Shown here: positions 24,401-37,215 of the stretch, one piece after another | How the letters are laid out: every line of letters begins with the position of its first letter | Numbering within the stretch: the stretch's first letter is position 1 | Assembly (NCBI RefSeq): GCF_019578655.1 | Contig: NC_063264.1 | Coordinates: 2,790,001-2,854,000, forward strand | Length of the DNA stretch: 64,000 nucleotides | From: Ricinus communis | Taxonomy: Eukaryota; Streptophyta; Magnoliopsida; Malpighiales; Euphorbiaceae | Direction of reading: 5' to 3' | Made by a program: the position numbers and the translations under genes | Notes under the pieces: generated by a model | Told to the model about the DNA's origin: nothing | The model's input: the letters and a program-made list of their open reading frames with translations, nothing else | Databases searched by the model: none

Positions 24401-26794
24401 GCTAGGATGACACTTTTGGCATTAGGACCACATACCCAGTTCTTAAATTTTATATATAGATAAATATTTAACTTGTACTCTGATTTTTGGTATTGTTTTA
24501 TCAGCTGGGTATTTCAGACTGTACAAAAATATATAATATTGATATTAATATTTTAAGATTAATAAATTTCTGATATAAATAATAAGAAGAGAGGTAATTC
24601 TCTGATCAATTTGAATATATTAATATTTAGAGAAAAAAAGAAAAAGAAAAGGAAACTGTACTAATCAAGTTTTGCATATATATATTATCTAAGATTGGAT
24701 ATTTTGGATGTGCTGATGTGCTGTAGGAGAATGGGCTTTTGGAGAACTTTCCCACTGACAAGAGATGGAAGTTCATGTCAGCAAGATTCAAAAGGGATGA
24801 TATGTTCTTAAGTTGAGATCGTTTTTTATGTCTTCCATTTAATTATAAGGGTAATTAGGCTGTAATCACACTGTCTTTGGATCTTTTTAAGCTTTTAATT
24901 TTTATCTGTCATACTGCAAACTGATGAATCTGTTAACCAGTCTTTTGCCTTTGCACCTTTTGCTGGTCCTTGTTAAGCATTTTAGTAATTAAGTGCTGAA
25001 ATTATCTAGTAAGAGCTACTAATAATATTCAAATATAGTCAGCCATTAGTATGGAATTGATTCAATATATATACATATGTGGTCTTGATCATAAGCGATA
25101 AGCAAGAGGCAAGGGTCCAGTAGTCCAGGGACCTAAGTAGCTCGAGATAGGGACATATAGTCAATTCCAAATGGCTTTAAGGATTCCCATTCCGTATACC
25201 TTATGATTTGGGGCCGACTTAATTTTCCCCTTTTGTCATTTCTTGGCTGAATTAGTGATGATCACTTACTTTCAGTTTGTAATGCAAGAATTACATAAAA
25301 CTATATGTTATTAAGTTTTGAAACTATGATCTAGAAGACTTCTTGTTTGGCACCATATTAATGTTCCCATAATTATTCTTTTCTTTCTAATGAACGGTTA
25401 ATTATATAAACTATCGATAATTGCTATGTGGATATTCCATCAATCTAATTGATAAATATTAAGAGTAGATATCTTTTTATCAAAATATACTTGTTAACTT
25501 TTATTAATGAAATATTCATATTAATTTCGTAGTTTAATTAGATGTTAGATTATATAAGAAAATTTTAAAAATTTAATTAATTTATTATATTAATAAAAGA
25601 ATTCATCTTATAATTTTTTTAAAAAAATTTCATCCACCTAAGTGTTCCAGTAGAGTTAATATATTTGATTAGCCACAAAAAATCTTAAATAACTATTGCG
25701 ATAGATCATAGAAAGATATTTTATAAAATACACTGATGCCACAAATAATTCTGATGAGAAAAATCGCGATAACAAAATTGATTAGTCAAAAGAAAGTCGG
25801 CATCAATCATTATCTACAAAAATGATTATAATTATCAGAAACATATGGAAATAAAGAACCCACATATGTACTGAATCAGAGGTGACGCACGAATTTTTTT
25901 TCTTTTGATCGGGAGGTTGCCCACGAGTTGCTTTCACATGATTGTAGCCATTGCTAAAATTAGATGTTATATGCATTTGGTCCAGAAATAAAGGAACACA
26001 TCGTTTTAGGTTACTGTTCTTCTACTCGAGCATGATGGTTAATCCAATTATTATTTTCTATCATCCAGGTCCAATTTTTATGGAAAACATTCCGGGATTT
26101 GGGTAATGAATGTATTACATTAATATAAGAAAATGCATTATTAAAATAGCTTAAAGAAGAAATTCTAATCTTGATTGATGTATGAAAGGGGAAAACTTAT
26201 AAGCTAGCATGGTAATAGTTGATGGAGAATTTTCACTCTTTATAAGACCAAGTATGAAAGGGGTAATTTATATGCTAATTGTATGACTTCACATAGAATC
26301 CTATTAAATTGAAAAGAATTAATAATACCAAACATACTAGGGATTTCTAAAGTTAGACACGGCTAACACTCCAACAGCCAAGAATCTAAACGTAATGGAG
26401 ATAGCAAAATAAAGTAGCTTATACCTTGCCATAACACATGACTCCTACAAAGGTCGCCGTATTCTATAATAACTGCAGTTAAATTCATGACATTTGAAAA
26501 AATAGTTGAATGCCCTTCATTCCATTCAAACCGAAAGCTACTCATCTCCATAACTAGTTTCACCTTTAAACCAATCCTGGAAATATCTATTCAATCCTTA
26601 TTTAATGTGATTTTAATATAAGCTTTGTTCAAACCCTTATTCAAAAGTACTAACTTAATTATCAGAGTGATTTTTTAAATGTCAAACTCAAAAAACTTTA
26701 AATTTTTTTATTATAAATATCTACAAGATTTCTAAATCAGTTTATACAGATACCGATCTAAATCACCGTATCGGATATATTGTATAATTTGTTT

Positions 26795-26860
<66 letters not shown>

Positions 26861-27340
26861 AGGATAAATTCATTAGCTTAAGATATGATGAGCAGTAAGA
26901 ACATCAAAAAAGAAAGAAGGGGTAGCATTCCCTCATTGAGATTAGAGAGAGAACAAGTGACTGTAGCTAGCAAAAGAGCTGCTTTGTTAGCGCAGATCCT
27001 TAAACCAAGCGAAAATGTACATTAGCAAATTGTGCAGCAAAAAAAAAAAAAAAAAAAAAACAAGAGAAAAATAAAAAAAGAAAAGAAGCAGCGCAGTAAG
27101 AAGAATCTGTTAATCCTTGAATCACTAATTGGGCATCAAGAGCACATTCTTAACTTGCTGCTGCCATTGATGCAAGAAATGGGGCAATAGAGCTCATAAT
27201 ATAACGAGAGCTGAGCCATTCTTATTGTCTCAATTTACAAATTCTGATCATTCCAAAGACCCCAACACATCATTATCATAACACAACAATCCTCTAAAGA
27301 GTAAGATCTAAAAAGACCATCAGCCCGATCGTAAGGCCAA
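21431..27340. other. Gene-poor intergenic DNA
   Basis: Nearly 6 kb with no convincing coding region. Contents include an (AAT)n-like run at 21545-21565, a CA/CG-rich short repeat at 24170-24198, a (TA)n tract at 26798-26858 and 22 consecutive A residues at 27039-27060. The minus-strand frames at 23046-23330 and 26363-26563 lack motifs or spliceable partners. I looked for common plant microRNA sequences and recognised none. Distal control DNA for KAPP or the FAF gene could lie here, but nothing in the sequence shows it. Confidence 0.5.
26798..26858. repeat. (TA)n microsatellite
   Basis: About 30 uninterrupted TA units in AT-rich DNA. Unlike the tract at 21319, I see no inverted flanks around it. 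Confidence 0.9.
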
Positions 27341-28310
27341 AAGTATAAGCAGGCCCCTCAACTATAGCCAGTATATCACTTGAGTCCTTTATAAATATAT
27401 ATTTTTGTTTATCCATTATGACACTTCTTCTTTTATAAATTAGTCATCTAACCCCTTCTGTTGGAGATATCAACTTCTGTTAATTCAAAGCTGACTTGAA
27501 TGTAAGTGCCACGTATGAGCTTATATAACTGAAATTAGAAAAAGCTCGTCACATCAGCTTGTCTTCTATCTCTAGACAACCAAATACCAAAGCTTTAAAA
27601 GTCTTCTCTTATTTGCAGATTTTCTTTTTCACAGTAGTCAAATGCTGAAGTTTTAGGTTATGATTGGTTTGGTTGAAAACTATAATTTATCATATTTATT
27701 TATAAATTTAAAATTTATATAGTGGTTATTATGAATTTTATTTATAATTTTATATAATTATTTTATAAATGAATAAAATAATTTTTTTAAAAAATAGATA
27801 AAATTTCTAAATAAATTACATATTAATAACTCGATTAATTACATAAGATTAAAATATTTCTTTTAATTTTACTAATTCATTTCCTGTATCTCTCGTGTCT
27901 TTTCTCTCTATAAATTTTCAATACAAATTTATTTTATTTAAAATGAATTCTATAGTTATTATTAATTAAAATAGTACCAAGTGATTATATATTTGACAAA
28001 ACGAATTTTATATTAGTAAATTACCATGATAGCACTCTAGGTAGTAAAACCCTTTATTTGTGCGTCTTACATTTACACATTGATAAGTTTTATTTGAGCC
28101 TTATGATCTCAAAGCATAAAAAAGAAAGGAAAAAGAAGTCATATCTTCACATCAGCTTGAGATAGCTACTGACTGATGTTTTATTACGAAAAAAGAGGTA
28201 TGCATGTGTCGAATTCAATGAAAAAAAGTCTCTAATAGAATTTTTTGTTTAAAAAATAGTAGTAGCTCAAGTGGTCGAGGAGTTATAGTTTAGGGGTCTG
28301 TTTGTAAATT
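27341..28310. mobile_element. Approximately 970-bp non-autonomous element with degenerate terminal inverted repeats
   Basis: The left end near 27341-27390 reads GCAGGCCCCTCAACTATAG, then CACTTGAG. The reverse complement of 28261-28310 reads ACAGACCCCTAAACTATAA, then CACTTGAG at the same spacing. The match runs about 45 bases at roughly three quarters identity. The interior is AT-rich and has no transposase-like frame. Long imperfect ends with a non-coding interior suggest a Mutator-like or similar non-autonomous transposon. A target-site duplication was not evident. Confidence 0.5.
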
Positions 28311-30946
28311 ATAATCCAAGTTACTCCGGAAAAGGACATAATCTACCTTCATATGCGCGAAGAGGAAAAATATGTTTGAATTATGTTTATATACAATTGA
28401 CTGCATTGTCTATCTAGTATTAAATTTTGAGCTGATATGAAATGGAGTTACGTATTAGGGTATAATTTCTCATTAGATTTGCTACTAACATTTGTCCTTT
28501 CTGATACTAGCAGAAAATGAGCCGCTGGTAACCCTAATACTAGTATAAAAATAGGGACAGAGATGGAAAAGAAATGAAGTCGATGACTCTGTTATGTTAA
28601 AGCCAAGAGGAGGAGGGGAAGAGAAAGAAAATCTTAGTACATGTCCCATGTGTAATCCCAGAAAGAAAGGCAACGTGAAAAAGCTCTGTTGTACAGTACA
28701 TATATACAGGTACATCACCATGTTGATCATGCTGTGATGAAAATGATGCCAGTTTGTAACCATTAAATAAATAATATATGCTCTCATCTCATGTTGCCCT
28801 CTTAAAATGGTTCAATGTATGCTCGAAGAGTTTTCTAAACATGGAAGTCGTACCCACAAAGTCCTCTCTTTTAACATGAAAAACCAACTTTTGCAGACTC
28901 ATGAAACTTGATCATGAGGATATTAGTTTAAACAAACAATTCTTAAGGTAGGACGGACAGTAGGTCATTTGTTGTCTATCCACATGGTGTTGAATACTTT
29001 TTTGTCCCATTTTATTTTTCTTTTAAAATTCTATTTATAACCCTAATTGTGAAAGAGAAAGAGAAAGAGGGAGGGATTCAAACATAGTCTAGGCTAGGCT
29101 AGGCCCTAGCCGACAGACAAAAGAAAAGAGGGAGTGGCATTAGTGGAGGATCACTTCTTTCTTTTTCAATGGGTTTCCAAATGTCCCAAGTCTTCATTAA
29201 AACTGTGTCCCTCCGTACATTTAGTGATGGAATTGCACAAAGTTTCTATTTTTTAAAGGATTTTATTTTATGGATATTGGCCACACCGTCAATTTATATA
29301 TATATATATAATGACGTTAACAGAAACCAAACTCCAGTTTCGGGTCTTCTAATGTGTGTGGGTGTTAATTTTTCGGTGTTCGGAATGATAAAAATAAAAT
29401 TACATATTATATAAATATACTTATTTAAAGACATGGAAATTAGTTGAAATTTACAGTGCACAATATAATGATCATGTTTGAATAATTGGCAGGTTAACAT
29501 GGAAGGTCATATCCAGGTGGGACTCATTGCCTTTTCTTTGAATCTATGGTGGGGTATCCGCCTCTCAGTCCGGTGGGGCTGGCCGGCTGTCTGCATTCAT
29601 TTTTCCCCTCCTAAAACATCATCATTTTATCCATGAACCATGCATTAATCTTTGCACCATAACCATCGATTTACCTTTTCTTCTTTATTTCATTAGACAT
29701 TTAATGCAATATTAACTGCACAACAGTATAGTTTTTACCTACACAATATACAAAAAAAAAAAAAAACAGATAAAAAGTTCTATTAATAAAATATTTTAAA
29801 TTTTCATAAGTGGAAATACTAATAAGATGCATTATTTATTTATTTTTGACATGTTTTTGAACAGGATGAGATTCGAGAGGATGAACAGTGCTGCTCTTAA
29901 AGGATAAAAAAAAAAGAATGGTCCAGTCATATATTCCGTCGGCATGAATGGAGTGTATTAATGGGATAGTGTTAAATTTCTTTTTCTTCTTTTAATTCCT
30001 TTTCAGAAAGTAATCAAACTAGGCTTTCACTCTCAAGACATGAATTATAACATTTATAAAACAATTTTATTGCATGTCTTCCGTTCACAGAAAAGTAGAA
30101 AAACAAAGAAAAAAAGAAAAGTAATAATAATAAACCATCACTATCAAAGTATCAAGAAATATATGAGAGAATCCTTTGAATTTGTGGCTTTTTGTTGGTT
30201 TTCTTTTGGAAGGAAAGAAAATGGAATAGCAAAGCTGGTAGCATTTTGGAGCATTGTTACGCCCTCTCTGTCTCTCTCTTTAACTACATTCATGTTCCCA
30301 AAACTCTGCCCATATGAGAAATACAGGGAAGATTTTTATCCCTTTTTATTCTTTCTAGAATTTAATTCATTTTTTTTTTATTTTTTAAAAAAACCCATCC
30401 TGTTAAATTAAGTTTCAAAATGTGGATACTATTTTGACAAATTTTATAATTATCTAGACTAATTCATTTTTAAAACGAGCTTAAAATTCTAACAATTATA
30501 TGATTTCTATATTGAATAATTACAAATTATTGCTACTAAATTTTAAAATTTAAAATCAAGTCAAAAACAAATAATATTTAAATAAAATCTCCCATTCAGC
30601 TCCCCACATATTTTATTTGTTTATTCTTCCTTTTTTTAAGTGTGTGGCAGATTAGGAATTGAATATTTCAAGTGGTAAGAGGCCCCCTCTCCACACTATC
30701 TCTCCTGGCACTTTTTGGACACTACAAATTCTCGCCCCAACCTCCACTTATCCCTCATGTTCAATCTCTTCTCTTCCTCTTTCCTCTCCCCCAAAAAGAA
30801 AGAAAAAAAACCCAAAACCCTCTTCAATTTAAACCTCAAAGCTTTGGCTCCTCTGTTTTTTGCTCTGCCTCTATACACCGATTGGCTGTCTCATTTCTTA
30901 CACCTTTTTGTTTGTTTTGTGTCATAAAGGTTTAGTCTAGTTAATT
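28311..30946. other. Upstream region of the FANTASTIC FOUR gene
   Basis: Mostly AT-rich DNA with a GAAAGA repeat at about 29050-29070, a short (TA)n at 29297-29310 and A tracts. The last 280 bases before the start codon are pyrimidine-rich with CCTCTCC and TCTCTCCTGG stretches, typical of a plant core promoter and leader. Small open frames in this stretch show no family motif. Confidence 0.5.
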
Positions 30947-31975
30947 ATGGCAACTATAGTTTGCCAAGGTTTGCAATCTTGTCTTGAGTCACAATTAGTA
31001 GAGTCAAGAACACTAAGACTAAGATTATCTTCACCAAAACCCCACTTCTCTCAATCTCTTGAATTAGCCTTGAAACCTTGTCCTTTAGACTGTAACACTA
31101 AAGAAGTTAGGGAAAGACGCCATCATGATGAAGATAAACAAACATCTTCATCTTCCTTCCAAAAACCTGATATGGGCGGCTGGAGTTTCCTTCAGGCTTT
31201 ACCAAACACCTCCAAAGAATCAATGGAGAAAGAAAACGTATATGTCCATCCTCTAATAAAGCGCAACTCATCAATGCTTAGTGAGAAGAGCTTGGAATTA
31301 TGCACTGAAAATTTAGGTAGTGAAAGTGGGACGATTGATATAATTGACAACAGCATTTTCTCATCATCATTGTCTTCGTTGCTGTCAGAATCAGAAACAG
31401 GAAATTCTCCAACAAGGGAACAACAACAGCTACAAGCTCGTCAACTTTTGGGGGCTAAGAAAGCGAATTGTATTCGTAGTTTTCCACCTCCCTTAACAAC
31501 GATTAGTGGATCGGAATCTCTACAAGTCAGGCCTCACCGAGAGGATGGTAGGTTGATAATCAAAGCTGCAAAGGTCCCATCAAGACATTCACATTTCCAA
31601 GCTGACAGAAGCGAAGGCCGCCTTCGACTACGTTTCGTCGAAGATTCAGCTTCAAATTTTGACTTAGATGAAGAAAATAAAGCAACAAGTACACTCAAGA
31701 ATGACGAAAGAGATGCCATCATTAATTCTGATGAAGTAGAAGAAGTGGAGGAAGAAGAAGAAGAAGAAGAAGAAAAAGAAGAGCAAGAAGAGGAGGATTA
31801 TGAAGCAGAGAATAGTGCATACTTCGGAAAGGAGATGGAAGGCAATAATTTGGCTGCTGGGGATGAAATAGGAAAAGAAGATCAGTTTCAAAGACCAAGA
31901 AGGTGCAAAGAAGGTGGTGAACTAGAGAACAAAGGATTGTTAAATTGGGAGCTTTTTTGGGTGGCTACATCTTAA
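30947..31975 (+). CDS. FAF: FANTASTIC FOUR protein (FAF3/FAF4-like)
   Basis: An intronless 342-residue protein of the plant-specific FAF family. Arabidopsis members affect shoot meristem size and act with the WUSCHEL/CLAVATA circuit. The FAF domain spans about 178-230: SFPPPLTTISG, RPHREDGRL and FQADRSEGRLRLRF. Upstream is the motif MGGWSFLQALPN (76-87). Residues 264-283 are almost entirely Glu, as in other family members. LRLRL at 23-27 and LELAL at 38-42 have the LxLxL spacing of EAR-type repression motifs; their use is inference. The start is the first ATG after the pyrimidine-rich leader and gives the family's MATIVCQGLQ opening. Flanked by KAPP and an ANP-type kinase, it matches the neighbourhoods I recall for both FAF3 (near KAPP) and FAF4 (near ANP3), so it is probably their common counterpart. 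Confidence 0.95.
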   Translation: MATIVCQGLQSCLESQLVESRTLRLRLSSPKPHFSQSLELALKPCPLDCNTKEVRERRHHDEDKQTSSSSFQKPDMGGWSFLQALPNTSKESMEKENVYVHPLIKRNSSMLSEKSLELCTENLGSESGTIDIIDNSIFSSSLSSLLSESETGNSPTREQQQLQARQLLGAKKANCIRSFPPPLTTISGSESLQVRPHREDGRLIIKAAKVPSRHSHFQADRSEGRLRLRFVEDSASNFDLDEENKATSTLKNDERDAIINSDEVEEVEEEEEEEEEKEEQEEEDYEAENSAYFGKEMEGNNLAAGDEIGKEDQFQRPRRCKEGGELENKGLLNWELFWVATS

Positions 31976-32660
31976 AGTTTTATTTTGGATCTCTCTTTCA
32001 CAAACGTTTAGTTTGTCCCTTTCCCTTTTTGTTCTTTTTTTCTTCTTTTCCTAATGAATTACCCTTTTGTTCTTTTATTTTCCCTTGCTGCTCATGAAGT
32101 TTCTTTGTTAAGTAAAATACATGCCTGTGCTAGCTAGGTAGTTATTATCGTTATTTGAAGATGCTCTCCTAACACAGAAAACAAGTTTACATAGATCATA
32201 TAATCTTCTTGATATGAGTCATGACAGCCATATTCCAGTAATCAAAAGGTTATTGATAAAACTATTTATAAAGTTCCATAACTCAAACATCAAACTCCAT
32301 CTTTTTCTGAAGTAATAAGCTTTGATTCAAAAGTACTAGAACCCTTTTCAGGATTTAGAGTATTTTAAGTTCCAAAACTTTTTACACAGTTCCATTAGTA
32401 AAGAAACAGAATAAGGAGAAATATTCTAGTGTTTGATGCTTTTACATCAGACAATGATCACTGTGGAAAGGTATAGATTTAATTACCCCTGGAATATCAA
32501 AAAAAAAAAATGTTACTTAACTTTCAAATGAATAAGAATTAGGTATTAAAAGAGAATCCAAACATCAAATTCCATAATATCATGATGATGATGGAAAAAG
32601 AACCACAAAGATAATAATTATGTTGTAACATCATTTTCCTAACTACTGCCTTCTTATTGC

Positions 32661-32752
32661 TTTCGGCTTAACATCTCAAGCACTTTACTATATGTTCTAT
32701 TTTGATAATTTCGGCTTAACATCCCAAGCACTTTACTATATGGTTTATTTGA
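32661..32752. repeat. Tandem duplication of an approximately 49-bp unit
   Basis: Two adjacent copies start TTTCGGCTTAACATC at 32661 and 32709. They continue through CAAGCACTTTACTATATG with one substitution (TCTC versus TCCC) before diverging at the end. It looks like a local unequal-crossover or slippage product with no coding content. Confidence 0.8.
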
Positions 32753-34736
32753 CAATGTGTTATGCTATAAGGATTTTCTTGGCTACCGGATGTATTATAA
32801 CCTATAACTGCATGTGTGGCATGTGTAAAATAGTTTTAAAATAAATAATAAAAATTAAGAAATTACTGTAAGATTAGAAATAAAAAATACTAGAAAATAA
32901 TGTAAAATAGATTCTAATAAATAGTGCAAAACTGTAAATAAAATATAAAAAACTACAAATAGTATAAAATTACATGATGATACCTATCAATCCAATTAAG
33001 ATATATAAGCACAATACAATAGACTGAAAATAGGTAAGATTCTTGCATGTTTTTAATTATTGTAAATACGTGTTTGACCTAACGTGTTTTCATTCTCAAT
33101 CAATAGCAAGAATCAAAAACTCAAGATTGCAAATCTATTAACAGTATTGTCTCTGAACTTGAACATTTATTGGTACAATAATTGGTACGTGTTTCTCTTC
33201 TTTTTCTTTTTTCCTTTCCCGTTACTCTTGTCGGGGAAAGAATACCTTTTAAGCACAAGACATGTCGAGTGTTTTGAGTTTAGACGCAGAAACTTATTTG
33301 CAAACTCAAAATTGCCGGTAATAATATTCTATTTTTCATGAATTAAATCCCTTAAAATTGTTTTAGAAAAGAAGCAGAGCTGATCATGTTTTCACATGCA
33401 ATGCAAGAAAAACATCAGCAGTTCAGTCAGTACAAATTTGATCATGTTTTCACATGCAGCAATTCAACTAGTACTGTTCATTTAAATTTAATAATTCATG
33501 AATATTTTCGTAGATGATTTCTTTCTTCTTTTGAAACACTGCGGAAGAAAATTGATCTATTTATGTTTTCCTCAGTATTATTGTATGCCATTTTCAACTC
33601 GATTTGAACCGGAAGGAAATGGAGTGAAAAAACACAAGTATCCTTAATCAGCAGTTCGTATGGTGGTACAGACATGCCTCCGTACACAAACAGCCTGACA
33701 AAAATCTTTACCTAAACAAAAACCATATTCCATCTTTCCCGAGAAAAGAAAAAAAAAAAAAAAAGGCTCAACTCGATGAAAACCTAACACCAAAAGCTAA
33801 GAGAAAAAGGGAAAAAGGGTGGCACTTTATAGCACAAGTTGAACTTGGTTTTGTACGAACCCACTGCCAAAATCACATGTGGATGGTCGTACTGTTTAGT
33901 AGCTATCTGGGCAAGGTAATACTCTCTCCAATCTCCAGTACGTACCTGTATATATACGCACACAAATAAAAGTATGTATATAAATGCAGCCAACCTGACT
34001 GCCGCTAGATTTATAATATATATTTTTGTGTACTATTCTGTATTCACGATCCGTATTATTGATATGGTGATTTTTGGCAAATTTAATGTTCTGAAAAAGA
34101 ATCTAACTTTGATTTTCTTTTTGCAGTATATAGGTTATATGGGAATATGGTCCTCTTGGGAACACGTGAATACTTTCTTACAGGTTGCTAGATTGTGGTC
34201 AAAAATTTCTTTTTTTTTTTTTTTTTTTTTAAAGAGGAAGGATAATATTAGTGTTGCATAATATGATTTTTATTTTCCTTTTATATACCCACCACACGTA
34301 CTTCTGGTCGTTAATTTAAGGCTCACTGTACAAGTGAATAATGCATGTTTGCTTCTTTTTCTTTTCTTTTCGGATGAAATGCTAATATTAAAATTTGGAG
34401 AAATTATTAAGTGGATTCAAACTAATAAATAATGTTATATATCATATATGTAATTAATTTTATATACGAATAACGTGTTAGATTAAGTTTATTTGAGAAT
34501 TTTTCTATCAATCATTTGTTATTTTTATTCAAATAGAACCTATTTAGTGGTTTTATCAAAAAGAATTGGTCAAATTTAATGCAAACAGAGGTTACACTCA
34601 CCAAAAACTAAAATAAATTATTTGATAAGTATATCTAACTATTAAATAAGTGATATATATATTTGTTGTTATTTAGATAATTGAATTAGATATTAAGTTT
34701 TTACTCTTAAATTACGTTTTATTTAAATTTGTATTT

Positions 34737-34740
<4 letters not shown>

Positions 34741-34769
<29 letters not shown>
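34741..34769. repeat. (TA)n microsatellite
   Basis: About 14 TA units in non-coding DNA. Confidence 0.85.
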
Positions 34770-34771
<2 letters not shown>

Positions 34772-37171
34772 GAAGGTAAAAAATTTATAAAATTTTTATT
34801 TGAATAATTAAATTATATTATTCTTGAATCTCAAACTTCATTCACTTCTATCGAGCATAAAATAATGCTATGTCTGCAATAAAAGGTTATCATTTTTAAT
34901 AAGAATTTAATATAAAATTATAACAAAATGGCAAAAATATAATAGAGAAGTTTAAAAGTTTTATAACACTGACATAATTCGATTAAAACTGAGGAAATAA
35001 AGGGAAGGATCGGAATGTTTATTTGGCCGCTTCATACTATAATATTATCTGTTTTCTTGCTATCTTTTTCTCATATATTTGTGAAGAAAAACAAAATTTT
35101 GCAAAGCCATAAATCGCCTAGATATATAAACTTAAATACATGTCAAGAGTGAGGCACATGTTAAAATAAATTAGGAATCAAATTAAGAACAGAAAAGGAA
35201 ATGACTATCTCCATCCACAAAATTTAGTGGATAAAATGGCATATAAAATATAAAATAAAAAAATGAAGAAAAAAGGATGCCTTAATCTAAAGACATGGCT
35301 GATGAGTGCTACAGTTTAAACCTCACTGAGCTTAAAAATGAGAATAAAGGTGGACTTTAAGTATATCCATATTAATTGGTGTATGCAATCCACGAAGCCA
35401 TCAAGTTTGATATAATCCATAACCCTGTCTCTATAACTTTAGAACTTTGTCATTTGTAAGAAATTAGGTAAACATTATTTATATATGTGTATTTAATGAG
35501 GTCCATTTGTTATGAGTGCCATTTTCTTTTAACTTTAATGGATTTCTTGGTAGTTAAGGACTCAATAAATGTGTGCTTTTTTCGCTTCCTTTTGCTCTTC
35601 TTCTTCTTCTTTTTCTAGCCCTTTGCTTTCCCTTTTTGGGTGCATTTCCAATACTCTTATTGTATTACTTTTCTCAATCAAATATTTAGAAAAACAACTT
35701 TGAATTGATTGTTATATATGTATATATATAGCCGCCCTTTTCTGGAGTTGGAGAATGGGCTAAGTGGTTAAGTTTTGGCTATCAAAAAATGGATATAAGA
35801 ATCTATAAATTTGATCAAAATCTATGCCAATGTCTTTTTCCTACAAAAGAAAAGAAAAGAAAAGGAAGAGAAAGAAAAGAATGCAATTTTTATGTGGCTA
35901 ATTAGTCAGTAATTCTAAGCCATGCATTTCATTGGATCGCACGTTGAACCTTAGCAATTTCGTGCAGTGTATTAAAAGGAACACATCAACTTTATAAAAT
36001 ATGTGGATTTGAATTAATACATATTTCGTAATCATAACAATATTCCAATTAAATAATAAATTATAGGAGCCAAAAGAACAAAAAGAAAAAGATAAAAGAT
36101 AAATAAGACATTAGTACTATTCATTATTGCTATTTTCAAATTCAATTTAATCATAAATTAGATAAAAATAAAATTAAAAATTGAAGTAAAATGAGTCTCG
36201 GTATAAATTAATAAATTGAGGGAGAAATTAATTTAATATTATTATATATATATATCTTAATTTGAGTAAATTAGATGTCAAATCCGAGAGTTTTTTTAGT
36301 TTTTAAATTTATATAATATATATTTAAAAAAAAACAGAAGAAAAAATGGCGTCACCAACAAAAGGATAGTCATGAAAAGGTAGTCGATCATCATCTCCGA
36401 AATACCCCACACCCAAAAATAACACCATTGTTAAAGCACAAACAATGCACAGAAATTGACTACTCCACTCATTCTTTGGATATATGGATAAATATACAGT
36501 AGGACCCTCCTCTTTCTCAATCATACAATGAAAACGTACCATCATCATCTTCTTCTTCTCCTTCTTTATTTTTTTTTTTTTCAAAAAGAAAATACATATA
36601 TATAAACTAATAATTGTTCCTTTTAGAGGAAGGTACCTCACCGACGATTTTCCGTACAAAATCTTATCAATACCTTAATATATAGATATCTGCCAAACTA
36701 ATATAAAGTCTTTATGCATGGTCGGCAAAATATAAACTTGTAAAACGGTATCGTTCGGGGACATTTCTTTTCGTATATTTCTGATAACCCTTGTTTCAGG
36801 AACACATATAATATATGTTGTGAATCAGGGAAAACGTGTATATATGCAAGCGGCCATGGGGAAACACACAGCCTCATTGTTCAGACTGCTACCGTGTTAT
36901 TGTGGTTGCAAAATCATTTTGTCACAATCCTTCCATAAGTTATATATATGGGGGTGAAACTGCTGAAGCTGCACTCCACAGAATTAAACCTAAATATAAA
37001 AGCAAATGGAAAACTCTCCCAACTCTTAATTTTGATCCCCCGGCCTTTCATTAAATGGCCATCTATATCATCCACCTCATCTCAAATTGTCACTTTCCTT
37101 TCATTCCCATAAATTGGTTTTGGTTGCCTAGTAAACAAGTCAGTCGTATTTGAATATTAGTGTTTGTGGTG

Positions 37172-37215
37172 GGCTATTGGCTATTGGCTATTGGCTAATG
37201 GCTAATGGCTATGGC
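37172..37215. repeat. Heptamer array GGCTATT/GGCTAAT
   Basis: Three GGCTATT units are followed by two GGCTAAT units and a shortened GGCTAT. Every unit boundary in the first half contains ATTGG, the reverse complement of a CCAAT box, so the array presents three CCAAT motifs on the minus strand seven bases apart. A short GGCT run follows at 37246-37263. No gene start is close enough to assign a promoter role. Confidence 0.75.

Larger units (their letters stand above)
31976..37171. other. Gene-poor intergenic DNA with short duplications
   Basis: The first few hundred bases after the FAF stop should hold its 3' untranslated region. A 49-base tandem duplication lies at 32661-32752. Two copies of a 20-base segment (TGATCATGTTTTCACATGCA) start at about 33381 and 33440. 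A (TA)n tract is at 34741-34769 and a 20-base T run at 34210-34230. Open frames here are short and motif-free. Confidence 0.5.

Noticed and set aside
24350..24420. Partly complementary TAACTAGCTGA and TTCTAGCTAGGA segments, considered as a microRNA-like hairpin
   Set aside because: Pairing is too short and interrupted, and no known mature microRNA sequence is present.
31664..31891. Phe-rich minus-strand frame
   Set aside because: Antisense of the poly-Glu coding run in the FAF gene.
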